The notes under the pieces are model-generated. The model ran no database searches. It saw nothing but the letters and a program-made list of their open reading frames with translations, and was not told where the DNA came from. From Rhododendron vialii (Eukaryota; Streptophyta; Magnoliopsida; Ericales; Ericaceae), in the NCBI RefSeq assembly GCF_030253575.1, contig NC_080560.1, positions 14,174,001 through 14,238,000 of the forward strand: DNA of 64,000 nt. Direction: 5' to 3'. Positions 10,656-21,700 of the stretch are shown here, piece by piece. Each line of letters opens with the position of its first letter. The stretch's first letter is position 1. Position numbers and translations under genes: made by a program.

Positions 10656-13600
10656 TCAGGAGTCTTCCACAACTGACTGCTCCTGCACAACCAGGCCACG
10701 GTTTCGGGACAGTTTCCTTATAGGAGAAGTAGGTCCCGTAGCTTGAGATTTTTCCAGGATTTTATCTGTTCGAGAATAATAGTCTCTGGTGTTGCCTTGA
10801 TTCCTGTGTGGCATCAGCTCCTCTCCAATTCCAACAGAATCCATCATCAACTGTGAAGTCAATTTGGAACAAATTTTGATAATATATGATGCAATGATAA
10901 AACCAACAGCCAACAATGAGCTAGATCTTATTTTGGACAGACTCAGGAAATTGCATCAAATCCATAATCTCACTAGTGTCTTGTGTAGATGTGAGTAACA
11001 ACGCAACATATTATCAGGATGGGTTCTTCTCCCTTTAAAATCCAGACCTACAAATTGGGTCCACCCTTCGTAAATCTGTATTACGTTGGTGTGGCACCTA
11101 ACATTTTATTCGGGAAGGTAAAGTTTCATATGCCAAAGTTTATAAGATTTGTTAGTTTCTGTACCAGTTGCCTATATGTAAAGAACACATACAGTAATTC
11201 CTTTAGTGGCTCAGTACCATATAATTTTGGGCCAGTAACTACTAGGAAAACAAGGACATTGCGGTCATCTATAACATTGTTTCCTTTTGTATGCAGCATT
11301 CAAAAAGGACCTAGCTACTTCTCATATGGCACAGGCACAGCATAGGATTAGAGTGTCAGAGAAAGCTTTCTAGATGTGGTTTAGAATCCAGACACAATAG
11401 TTTTGCAGCACGATGCAGATCCCATGAACCAAATTGTATTACTACAGAACCCAAGATATAAGCCTGAAACTTATATGCAGAATGCTCACAGTTAAAAGTT
11501 TCATTTGAGGAACGTCAAAAACAAAAATACTTGAGAAAAGACTTGTAAAAAAACTAGAACTAATCACGTTAAGGTTTTTACACTCAGATACCTTCCAATC
11601 CCTGAAGTCAAATCTGAAGACAAAGTGGCAGTAAGAAACCTCCCCAGAGGCAACTGCATTTGCTGCAGGAGCATTCCTTGGTGCTGAAATAGAATAAAAG
11701 GAAGTGCTTCATTTATCCCAAACATATGCAGAAGCAACTGGAAAAAATGAAGATAACATAAAAATGGTTTTGCACAAGAACTTACATATGATGTGCCAGC
11801 CTTTCTCATTCACAGTTATTTCTACCCGCCCATCTTTTACTAGAAAGGATAGAGTGAATACATTCTCAATTGTCTGTGCAAAGGATTTTCTGTTCAACAC
11901 TACATTTTCAAGCCTGGCCCTTCTATTCTTCCTCAACATAGCAAACATGGTTGCCATATTCTTATCAGTGTCTGTTTTCTCTTCTGTAACAGCATCATCA
12001 AGCTGCACATGCCCACAACATAAGTGTTTATATAAAAAAACACAATAAGCAAAAATAATTATTCAAACCCTATTGCACAGGCAACATTTGTCCCAAAATA
12101 TGGATTCAAGAATTTCACGTCATCTTTTTAAGTGGAACCTGATAACACCAACTTGAACAACCTAAAACAGCTAATACTACTAACTACTCATTTAGTGTCT
12201 TGTCTCCCTTTTTGAAATTCCTTTTAGAACAATACCAATTATCAACTGCCGTTTTTCCTTTAACATTTCATACCACCATATTTTGTGGTCCGTCATCATA
12301 TTGTTAATATCAAACCAACTAGAGTCCAAGTATGCATTACTGAAATATGGTCTCAGCAAAATGTCACTTTTACACGTTTTACGATATAAAGTCACTAGAA
12401 TGAAAATAAAATGACCATATCCATTGACTAGTATTTTTTGGTTGCAACTCCAATCATTCATTGCCAGAAATTGCATACTTCAGATTTAGCCAGTAGTCAC
12501 CCCCTTTGTTTCCTACAGTTGCAGTGAAGTAACAAGTCCTCTCACATACGATCCACCACCTCACAAATTCTTAATTTACAAGGACAAGTTGCTTTATATA
12601 GCATCTTGTACAAAATACATCTTCCTCTTCAAGAGAATGAAATACAAATTGAAGCTTGATTGGAGCCCGCTTACCTGTTCTGGCTGTCTGGCACTTTCCG
12701 TTGGTCTCGCACGTTTTCTACGTACAACAGCCTTCTGCTGCTTTGGTTCAGTATTCATAGGTCCCAGCCTGCATAAAACATGGGGAGCAAAACAGCGACA
12801 TTCAAGTTTATGAGTCACCATGAAGATCAACGGAAACTACAATGAAGTCACTGTATACCTACATGGTGCAGCATCCAGGAACAGTCCTAATAACATGAGA
12901 AACTGCTCTACCAATATCTTTCCAAGATATAGAGTTCCTGCCATGATCAGATCTACTACTTGGATGCCCTTGCTGCCCAAAATTTCTAAGCAGACAGTTT
13001 ACAAAGTCTGATGGAGTTATTCCTTCATTACTGTGTGCTTTAACGAATGTCATCAATGTGTTTGTGATGTCCAACAAAGCCTCGGCATCTGCAACTTGTT
13101 CTCTAGGTTTCTGCACTGTAAACCAAGTTTCGGAAAACAAGATTTAGATCAAACATTTCCACACCTCTGTAACCGGTAAATGGCTTGAGTATAGATATAG
13201 GGATTGGGATGACCCAATGAGAATCGACCTCATTGAAGGACAATGCAACTAGCATTCCTCTACAATCCCATGTAACAAGGTTTTGACACCCGTAAAATTT
13301 CTAATTACCTTCTCCCAACTAATAGGTAAACAAACTTGTATCTTCACCACAAGAAACTAAAACAGAAAATGCTCAGCTTAGTGGCTTTAGAAAATGCAGG
13401 AAGCGAGCACATCCAATTGTTTAATTTTTCAGTTAGTTTAGTCCCCGGTTTACAAAAATCACTAATAAGAACAAACGAATTTGCATTCAATCTTGCATTT
13501 TTATTTCCTAATTTTCAGTTTTTGCAGTAACGAACAGATGGAACCAAACACAACTTGCTCAACTAAACATCCTAATTAGGATTAGCATGTTCAACCTGGT

Positions 13601-15466
13601 TGAAGAACAACACAACTAGCATTCCTCTCATCAATGCCACAGAAAAACTTATACATTGCCACAAATTGTATACTAACTTTTCTCAAATGATACGTAAACA
13701 AACTGGTATCTCCATTGGAAAAATCTTACTCTAATTTTGGTGGCCCTAGACAAAGTACGACACAAACACATCAAAAGGTTTGGTAGAACTATCCATTTAA
13801 GAAAATATAGTTGAGTTTTACTTTCTGAAAGCAACCAATAAAAAGTATACAATCCATATTCACTTATCCAACTATTTTTTCCCTCAGTAACCAAAAAGAT
13901 GGAATCGAACCCAACTGACTGAATAACTACAAACAAAAGATCTATTACTTCAATGCATATCTAAAGTGATTTTATCGTAGATGTGGCAGTTAATAATGTA
14001 AACTAAGCAGAATTCTCATAAATACCTAGCTGATGCAAACTTTCCACTTCATTGATGATTGCATTGAACTTGTCAGATTCCACCTTTGATAAATCATCTC
14101 TCTCATCTGCAACAACCAACTCACAGAACAAACTAATCAATGATCTCTATTTCATCATTCACACCTATACATACATATGTATGCATGCATGGATTTATGG
14201 ATGTAAATTATACATGCACTTATATACGTACGTAATGGGTGTGTGTTTTGTGGAGCCTGGTTAGCAAGCAGACCACCAGAAAATTTTGGGAGCAAATATT
14301 TGGGTTACCAGAAAATACATAACTAATCAAAAACTGTGTAACTACTTCAGAGTTTACCATGAACCCTAATCCATAATTTCACCCAAAAACAATGTGTAAC
14401 TCGTACCATGAGAATATGCAACTATTGAGCCAAACAACACGTGTACCATACACTAAAAAGTATGTGCACCATTTTCCAAAACTATGTATACCATATACTT
14501 TCAAGGTACGCTCAGTGGCGTAGCCAAAAACCTGTACCAATGGGGGCACAATCCATACACACAACTTCAATGCGAAAAAAATTTACCCATCTCTTTTTTA
14601 ATAATAATCCCTGGGAGTATAATAATTCAATTTTAGTTCTAAACGAGTCATCTTCGACACAAAAGAGTAGGAGTTGTTGATAGATTTAACTAGAGAGAGA
14701 GAGAGAGAAATAAGGGAGAAGATGAAAGGAGTCACACTTGACTTGCATTTTTTGATAAGATAGTAAACACATTGTGATAGTTTTCTTTAAGATAGTTTTT
14801 TTTTTTTTTTTTTGGAGGCAAAAGTTAAGTGAATGGCAGTTTGCTTGTGAATAATTATTTATTAAGTGGTCGTGGGCATTTTAGACAATACCCCGAACAC
14901 CCTTCTCCACCATATATATTCATGTTAAACAAATATCACCTATTGAGTCCTATCATGTGACTGAGAAATGCGTTGGAACATCAAATGGTGACGCCCCAAG
15001 AGCATTCAATAATTTTACTTGTTTGAATAACTTTTTTACAAAAAAAAATAAAAATGGAGTCCCGTGCCCCCATTGGTCGTTGCGTACCATGCAAAAATAC
15101 TGAGTGACATTTCTATGATGCCAATGTGCCATAGCTTTCTCCATTTACACATGTATTACACTTTTTAATGTTTGCATGTTAGCTTTGGAGCCCAATTAGC
15201 AATAGAACTCTAGAAACCTCACAGAAAAAAGTAACCAAAATCAATGAAAAAACATATTCTCAACGAGTAAAACAGGGCAAGTTACCGCAAATTAGAGACT
15301 TCACAGCGAGATACCGAGACCGAAGAGCTCTGCGATCAGTCGTAGGTTTAGGTGAGGAATCATTCGCAACTGCTTCGACGATGTTCTCTCCTCCGTTCAT
15401 TCTTCTTCTTCTTTTGCTTCTGCCACTGTAACTACCTGGCTCGCCTTTCACTAGTGTTGTAGCCAT
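10656..15466 (-). CDS. NSE4A: NSE4-type kleisin subunit of the SMC5/6 complex
   Basis: Kleisin that bridges the SMC5 and SMC6 heads in the SMC5/6 DNA repair complex of the nucleus. Coding exons in transcript order: 15466-15286, 14106-14026, 13115-12863, 12768-12675, 12002-11786, 11683-11592, 10850-10656. The total of 1113 nt encodes 370 aa, a little shorter than Arabidopsis NSE4A. Exon 1 is basic and ends [15 protein letters not shown]. Exon 3 holds the N-terminal kleisin part ([19 protein letters not shown] and [17 protein letters not shown]). Exon 5 holds the family core ([20 protein letters not shown], then [12 protein letters not shown]). Exons 6-7 give the C-terminal winged-helix part ([13 protein letters not shown], then [18 protein letters not shown]). 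All introns checked have GT-AG ends. Intron 1 carries a terminal-repeat element (14511-15104) and intron 2 an imperfect duplication. No damage to the frame is seen. Confidence 0.93.
13196..13950. repeat. Imperfect tandem duplication of about 380 bp in NSE4 intron 2
   Basis: The words ACTAGCATTCCTCT, GTAAACAAACT(T/G)GTATCT and AGATGGAA(C/T)C(A/G)AAC(A/C)CAACT recur in the same order about 370-390 bases apart. First copy is near 13240-13555, second near 13610-13920. Divergence is substantial, so the duplication is old. Confidence 0.55.
14511..15104. mobile_element. Terminal-inverted-repeat element in NSE4 intron 1
   Basis: The left end reads CTCAGTGGCGTAGCC, with CCAATGGGGGCAC further in. The right end reads GTGCCCCCATTGG and then ACTGAG. 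The inverted word CCAATGGGGGCAC is perfect. The CAGTGGCGNAGCCA start is common among plant non-autonomous elements. A CT/GA run and a T20 tract lie inside. No target duplication is clear and no transposase is present. Confidence 0.55.
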
Positions 15467-15570
15467 CGTGTTGTGTTGTTTCGACAGGAGAAATCAAATT
15501 CCCAAACCCTAGAATTTCAAAACTACGAATAGATGGGGGAAGACAAAAAGATGGCGAGAGATGGCGATAG
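15465..15570 (-). promoter_or_regulatory. Likely 5' leader region of the NSE4 gene
   Basis: The bases just upstream of the NSE4 start codon hold no recognisable TATA box in a usual position. Transcription probably begins within about 100-150 bases of the start codon. This is inferred from position only. Confidence 0.35.
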
Positions 15571-15964
15571 AAGAATTCGAAGGGAGATTTAATTTAAATA
15601 CCCCTCGAAATCGAAAAGAAATTGGAGCCAAAATCGTACGAACTGCTGAAAATTTGAAAAGAACGAAAATCCAATTTGAGCGCGCTCCGCTGTCCTCTTT
15701 TTGAATTTTCTACCATTCGAATTCTCTCCTTCTTCTTTTTTTTTAGTGAATTGGAAAAGAAATTGATTTTCGCACTCCATCTTTAATTATTGGCATTTTA
15801 TTTTTTATTTTTTTCTTATTTAGAATTACGACAGTATCTTTTAAAGTGGATGGACACTAATAAAATAAAGGATAATTTGGCAAAGAATAAAGACAAAAAG
15901 TGGAGTACCAATAGTTAAATATGGAGTGCCGAAATCACTTTCCAATTAGAAATTGTCTCCAAAG

Positions 15965-16110
15965 TAAGGAAAATGATTTTCACACCTTTTTTTTTTATTA
16001 TGGCACTTCTTTTCTTGTTTTTTAGTAGTAACAAAAATGCACACAAAAAAGTTCACTTAAATACGACAAATGGAGTGTCATAATAAAAAATAGAGTGTGA
16101 AAATCACTTT
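15965..16110. mobile_element. Short foldback MITE
   Basis: AATGATTTTCACACC plus an AT-rich run and TATGGCACT at the left is mirrored at the right by GGAGTGTCATAATAAAAAATAGAGTGTGAAAATCA. Size is about 145 bp with no coding content. Termini are too AT-rich to fix a target duplication. Confidence 0.55.
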
Positions 16111-16194
16111 CTTAAAAGAAACCATTTACTAAATCAATTGTAATGGTTGTAACTTGTTTGTCCTACTTTGGAAGATATAGTAAGGGTGGTTTTG

Positions 16195-16545
16195 GATTAA
16201 AAAGTTAAGAGTGACTTTTTTATTTTTGTCTTTATTTGATTTTTTTTGTATTTATTAATTTTGCCTCAATTTTTTTGTGGCTTGTTGATTCTTCTCAACG
16301 AGAGAAATTGAAAAAGTATAATTTTTTTATCAAAATTCACAATTTTTAAAAAATTACAAAAAAAAGAGTCATTTTTTACTCTCTTTTTCTGTTTTCTTTA
16401 AAAAATTATGAGTTTCGATAAAAGATTTTTTAGTTTTTCGATATGTCTCAGCAAGATGAATCCATAAGTTACAAAAAAATCTACGTAAAACTTTAAAATG
16501 CAGAAAAAATTTAATAAATAAATAAATAAAAACACTAAACTTTTT
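16195..16545. mobile_element. AT-rich foldback MITE (same group as 8595-8961)
   Basis: The left arm contains TTTGTCTTTATTTGATTTTT, TATTTATTAATTTTG and TCTCAACGAGAGAAATTGAAA. The right arm carries imperfect reverse complements around 16380-16545, ending near AATAAATAAATAAAAA. The centre holds GAGTCATTTTTTACTC. Arms are diverged. Confidence 0.5.
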
Positions 16546-16564
16546 TATCTGAAACTGCCCTAAA

Positions 16565-16850
16565 TTTTTTCAAAAATTCTAATAGCAGAGACGATTTGCA
16601 AAGAACCACGCAGAGAAAAACGCGTTTGGCCCCATTTCGGCTCCCGAAAAAATCTAGAAAAATATCCATAAATTTCTTCGCCCCTACGAATCCAAAAGTA
16701 ATACTTACCGATATTCGCTGGAGCTGATTTTTTACAGGGCCACATAAAATAATATTCAAAAATTTATAGATATTTTCCTAAATTTTTTCGGGACCCGAAA
16801 TGAGGGCCAAACGCGTGATTCTCTGCGAATAGCAGGGCTGAAATTTTGTA
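16565..16850. mobile_element. Foldback MITE with ACGCGTTTGGCC arms
   Basis: CTAATAGCAGAGA through AACGCGTTTGGCCCCATTTC and CCCGAAAAAATCTAG at the left is mirrored at the right by TTTTTTCGGGACCCGAAATG, GAGGGCCAAACGCGTG and TCTGCGAATAGCAG. Arms are about 100 bp around a short centre near 16700. The outer word TATTCGCAG(A/C) is shared with the element at 49692-50015. Confidence 0.65.
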
Positions 16851-16859
16851 GTGGTTGGG

Positions 16860-17820
16860 AACGTTGGATTTACCATGCGTGCCGTTGCACCGAACCGCGC
16901 TTGGCGTGGCAGTTGATTCATGAGATTTGGAAACTATTGTTTTATGGAAAAGAATATAATTAGTTAATTTTTTTATCTCGTGATAATATTAGTAATTAGT
17001 AATAATGTTTATGCACCAATCCGAAGGGTCACCACAATGGCTGTTTAAACAACCCCTCAACATTACTCCAACTACACTTCGGAAAATTCCTATCCGCTTT
17101 CATATTGCTCTGCATTAATTTTCCTTTCAAGAGAGAATCCAATACGCAATTTGGTTCGACAGATTTGTAGATTGTAATGCTGCTTCTGCAAGGCGTGATC
17201 GTTGGATCATGGAAGATAGGCGTTGTTAAAACTCGTAGCACCGTAGCTAGGATGTATTTTGTCATAAGGAAATTGTGTCCAACATAAGTCTCGATTAGAT
17301 TCTTCCAACTTTTAGTTTCGAGTATCAATTTCGTTCATTCAACTAACTTTTTAGTTTCAAGTTTCAATTTCGTTCATTCAACTTTAGAAAACGTCAGTAG
17401 CGTGGATTCTCCAACCTGTGAGTTTAATTAACTTTTTCGTTTAATTATTTTGGGCATAGTTCTATACGGATTGGCTGACAATAGGTTCAGTTACAAAACA
17501 AACCAAGTTACAAGTAAAACTCCAGCTTAGCTCGTTTACTAAACTAGATTAAAACTTGAGCATGGACCCTACTTATTTACTTTAGTAGCATAATGAGTAG
17601 AGTCGAGCCCATAACAAGTTAAGCTGTGTAGGGCCCTAAGCTCGGTAATAGTAATTGGGAAATTTCTTGTCGTTCCTATTTTTTTGATTGGATTCCATGC
17701 AAACCCCCTTTTGGATTGGGTTCCATGGAGACCCTATTTTGTAAATGCTATCCAATCCAAACTCTTTTTAAAGGTGCTTTTACAGTTTTGACCTTTTACA
17801 AACTTTTTATGGAATTCTTC
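16860..17820. other. Intergenic, no gene recognised
   Basis: Stops in all frames. A short direct duplication (TTTTTAGTTTC, then AAGTTTCAATTTCGTTCATT) lies near 17310-17380. Otherwise I see nothing. Confidence 0.45.
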
Positions 17821-17836
17821 GAGGTGTGAATTATTG

Positions 17837-18273
17837 GGATTTAGGGAGCATGCTGCACAGCTACGTACTGTGCAGCGTGCTGCGCGGCCTCCGGAGCCGT
17901 CTTGCCGGCATCGACCTGATGATCAGAGATGTCCACTGCATAGAGCTCGTCAAGTACTACAAGCATATCAAAAATCAACCCGATCAAATATCGTTAACTA
18001 CTTCATCGGAATATATATAATTTGGAAAAAAATGAATCCTAATGGATACGAAACACTGGATCAAAACCATTGAATCCATTCTTTTCGAATTATATGTGTT
18101 CCGATGAGGCACTTAACGATATTTGATCGGGTTGATTTTTGGTACACTTGTAGTACTCGACGAGCTCTACGCAGTGGACTTCTCCGATCGTCGAGCCGAT
18201 GCCGGCAAGGCGGCTCCGGAGGCCGCGCAGCACACTGCACAGCACGTAGCTGTGCAGCACGCTCCCTGAATCC
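17837..18273. mobile_element. Mutator-like foldback MITE with perfect 9-bp target duplication
   Basis: The element begins GGATTTAGGGAGCATGCTGC and ends with the reverse complement of GGATTCAGGGAGCGTGCTGC. The arms (about 190 bp each) stay complementary through GCGGCCTCCGGAGCCG, GACGAGCTCTA and GGTTGATTTTTGATATG-like sequence. The flanks are identical 9-mers, GAATTATTG, at 17828-17836 and 18274-18282. Long inverted repeats plus a 9-bp duplication point to the Mutator superfamily. A related half-arm lies just downstream at about 18355-18445. Confidence 0.85.
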
Positions 18274-18794
18274 GAATTATTGGGATGTAAATTCTTGAAT
18301 TCTGAAGTTCACACTCTTTTCCAGAATTCACACCCCTTTTCATAATTCACTTTTTTAAAATTTTGATCATGTACTTAATGATATCCAATTAAGTTGATTT
18401 TTTGCATAGTTGTTCTACTCGACGAGCTCTACAAAGTGAACGATTCAGATCATCGGAGCGAGATCGGAGTTGGCCCCAAAATTGGGACGGCAGCCCCCCG
18501 CGTCCCTCTTTCTGGGAGTATAAAGGTGGGGTATTTTGGGTTCTTCACTCAAAACGGGACTTAGGTGGGTAGGATTTGACAAGGGTGGGCCTACACGGGT
18601 AAAGGGAAACAAAATTGGGGCGGCTTGTAAGATGCCCAATAGTAATACTCCAGTGGAAAATCGTTTGCACAGCCTTAAATGAGAAGGATAAGGAGTGGAA
18701 ATAGCCGAGGCTTGTCTCCAAAAAGGGTTGGCACTTGGCAGTACAAGCTTTCATTTCTAGGCTTCTAGCCCGACAGCGAGCGAGAGGGAGAGAC
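18274..18794 (+). promoter_or_regulatory. Upstream region of the UBA2-like gene
   Basis: It includes a partial copy of the preceding foldback arm (about 18355-18445; ACTCGACGAGCTCTACA) close to the gene's likely promoter. No TATA box is obvious. The leader just before the start codon is purine-rich (GCGAGAGGGAGAGAC). Confidence 0.4.
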
Positions 18795-21700
18795 ATGGAG
18801 GATTTAAAGAAGAGGAAGCTGGACGAAGCTGGGAATGCTCAATTTTCTTCGTCAGAAGAACAGTTGCGCCCGTTGCTTGAACCCCTCGCCAAAACCCAGT
18901 TGGTCGATCTCCTAGCAAAGTTGTACGTTTCCATTATTTCTTCCTTTTCTTCTTTTCAATCCTTTGTTCTTTCGTTTTCGCTTCTGTTATGGTTCTAGCC
19001 TTCTAGGGTTGGTTTCAATTGTCCACGTAACATCATATATGTTGTAAGTACTTACAAACATACGTCGATGTGCGAAATTTCTCGTTGTTATTTCGTCGAA
19101 CAGATGGTAGTCACTAGTTGAAACTTCGCTTATTCAATCTGCTGATCACTTATTGGGTTGCTTAGAAGATTCGTTACGAACTTTTTCGTAACCAAAATAA
19201 AAAATAGAATGAGATGATAGAAGAGTCCCGCTTCGAGGGGAAGACCTCCGATTGGCTATTGAGGAGAACCGGATCTCTGCCTTTCACAAGTGAAGACTTT
19301 TAATAACATTCAACTCCCTTTCGTTGATACCCAAATGCAATATTTATATACAACCAAGATAACATTCCACTAACCCACTACCCTATAAAGTAAGCAAACC
19401 TATAACTCCTACCACTACTTTATTTCTAATTTCTAATAAACTAGATACAAAATGATTTAAAGAAAATAGGTACGTAACAATTTGCTACTTTGTGTGTGTA
19501 GATTCTGCTACGGTAGTTGGACCATTTTAATTAGTCAGACCATTTTTTTCCAATTCTTTGATAAGTGAATTTCAAATCACCACAATTATAAGCAAGAAGA
19601 TGAAATATCTTGCCTTACTTCCATGTATGTGATAGCTTGCCCCAACGAAAGTCAGCATTCTAAAAGTCGGTCTAGGCGGCCGACTAGGCTTAGGCGATTG
19701 GCAGGGGTCCAACGCCTAGATTAAAATTGGCCTAGGCGCTATGTGCCCCTCTTCTGCTCAACTAGCGCCTAGGGTTTTTAGAACACTGATGAAATTTATG
19801 CTTCTATCAATCAATGTTGTTGGTGATATATATTTATTCAGGCTGCTATCCCGAAGGCAAAGAATCCTTCGGTTTCGTAATTTCAGTAGTTTAAAAACTC
19901 TGCAAACTCATTTTTGGAATCACCCTTGCTGGATGCTCAATACAATGGCTATTTAAGAATTTAATGAAATTCAGTTGATAACAGAAGGTGATACAGTTGA
20001 TTAGGGACTGATTTGGTAGGGTTTTGGCATTGAAATTGGGGCTGCACTTAGGCTCTATATGATGTCGGATTACAGGTTTAACGTTGTTGTTTGAAGTTCA
20101 ATTGATAGCTGAAGGATATAGAGTCTGGGCCTAACATGCGACAGCATTTAGTTTGTGAACAATAGCTTCAGTATTTTTGCTAAGACGAAGACAAGAATAA
20201 ATTTCCCACAAAGGACTCCACATTGAGAAGATACACTACCCATCAAATGCATGGTTAAATGTTTCCATTATAGTGCATGTTCAAATAAATGCTACTTCTG
20301 TTACTACTTCTTTAATACTTGAATCAACTGATTGGAGGATGAATCAATTGATTTTAGAATTTGGATTGGCAGCCTACGCAAAGTTGAAAATCAAGTGATT
20401 TCACTCCACATTGGTGGCTTTGGTATTTAGATTATGATGTAAACAAACTTGAGTCCATATTGGTTTTTTTCCCTGTCTACTGTATGTGAAATAAAGAAGC
20501 CTAGATGCTTTTAGGTTCCATTACATGACCTATTGTTGGAGGTCGCACTTTGGGGTAACGGTGTTTATAACAAGAAGTTTATAATTCTCTTGGGTGAAGT
20601 GTTGTCTCAGACAATAAGCTTCAAAACATTAGTCTTATGACTTGTCTGCAGGTTCTGCATATAGCAAGCTTCAGGCTTGTGGAGTATGAAGAATTCAAAT
20701 TGCAAGTCAGGGGACCTGTTATGGTTCTGTAACTTTGTTTTCCTTTAGCCTTTTTTCAAGATATAAGTCTCATGCATTTCTAAATACTCAAAGTGATGTA
20801 TAGTATCTTCCGGTGGGTACGTGCAGCATGAATGTCTCTATGGATGTGCTTTTGCTTCACTGTGTGTTTGCCTGAAATATTAATATTTAGGGTTTTTACT
20901 AGCATGTGTACATATTTGTCTGTATGCATATTTACATGTCTACACTACACTTGTGTTTGTGGGTCAAAATGGATTTGGTCTATATTACATAGCACACTTT
21001 TGTGCATGGTCAAGTGAAAGGGCGCCATATGCTGTTGCTCCCTACATGTATGCTGTGTGAATTGATGTTGTGCATGTGTGCTTGTTTGCATGTTGTGGCA
21101 TAAAGTGGGTCTCAATATTCTTCTATTGCTGAAGAAATTAGAAGTGTCGCAAGCTCTGACCCTGTCCACCGAAAGCTTTTTGTTCGTGGTTTGGCCTGGA
21201 ATACAACATCAGAAACCTTGTGTGCTGTGAGTGTTCTGCTGACTGCTGATTGTGGTTTGTGGTTTGTATGGTATCGATCGATGATTAGCCTGTATAGTAT
21301 GTGTTTTGGCCATTTTAACTCACAGGAGTAACATTGTTTTCACGTGTTCCCTTTTGATGCTATATTGTCTACAAATCTAGACTCATATACTCACAGAGAA
21401 GAGCATTATATACTGAACTATGCACTCGATTTTTTCATCTAGGAATTTCAAGTGCATGGAGAAATCGAAGAAGGGGCTGTGATTGTTGACAAAGCAACAG
21501 GAACGTCACGTGGTTATGGTTTCATAACGTACAGAGATATGGAGTCAGCTCAGGCTGCATTGAAAGCACCTAGCAAATTGATTGATGTAAGCTTCTTTAT
21601 TGAGTAAGTGTTGTGCATAAGGTTGCCTGCACAATTCTATGGTCTTTCCCTCTTTACTTTTGATGGAAGTGTTCAATTTAAAAGGGAAAACAAAGAGTAT

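Noticed and set aside
20653-20725. Possible extra exon in intron 1 of the UBA2-like gene after a CTGCAG acceptor
   Set aside because: Splicing exon 1 straight to 21106 restores frame and family-like sequence. The extra block adds no family sequence and lacks a good donor.
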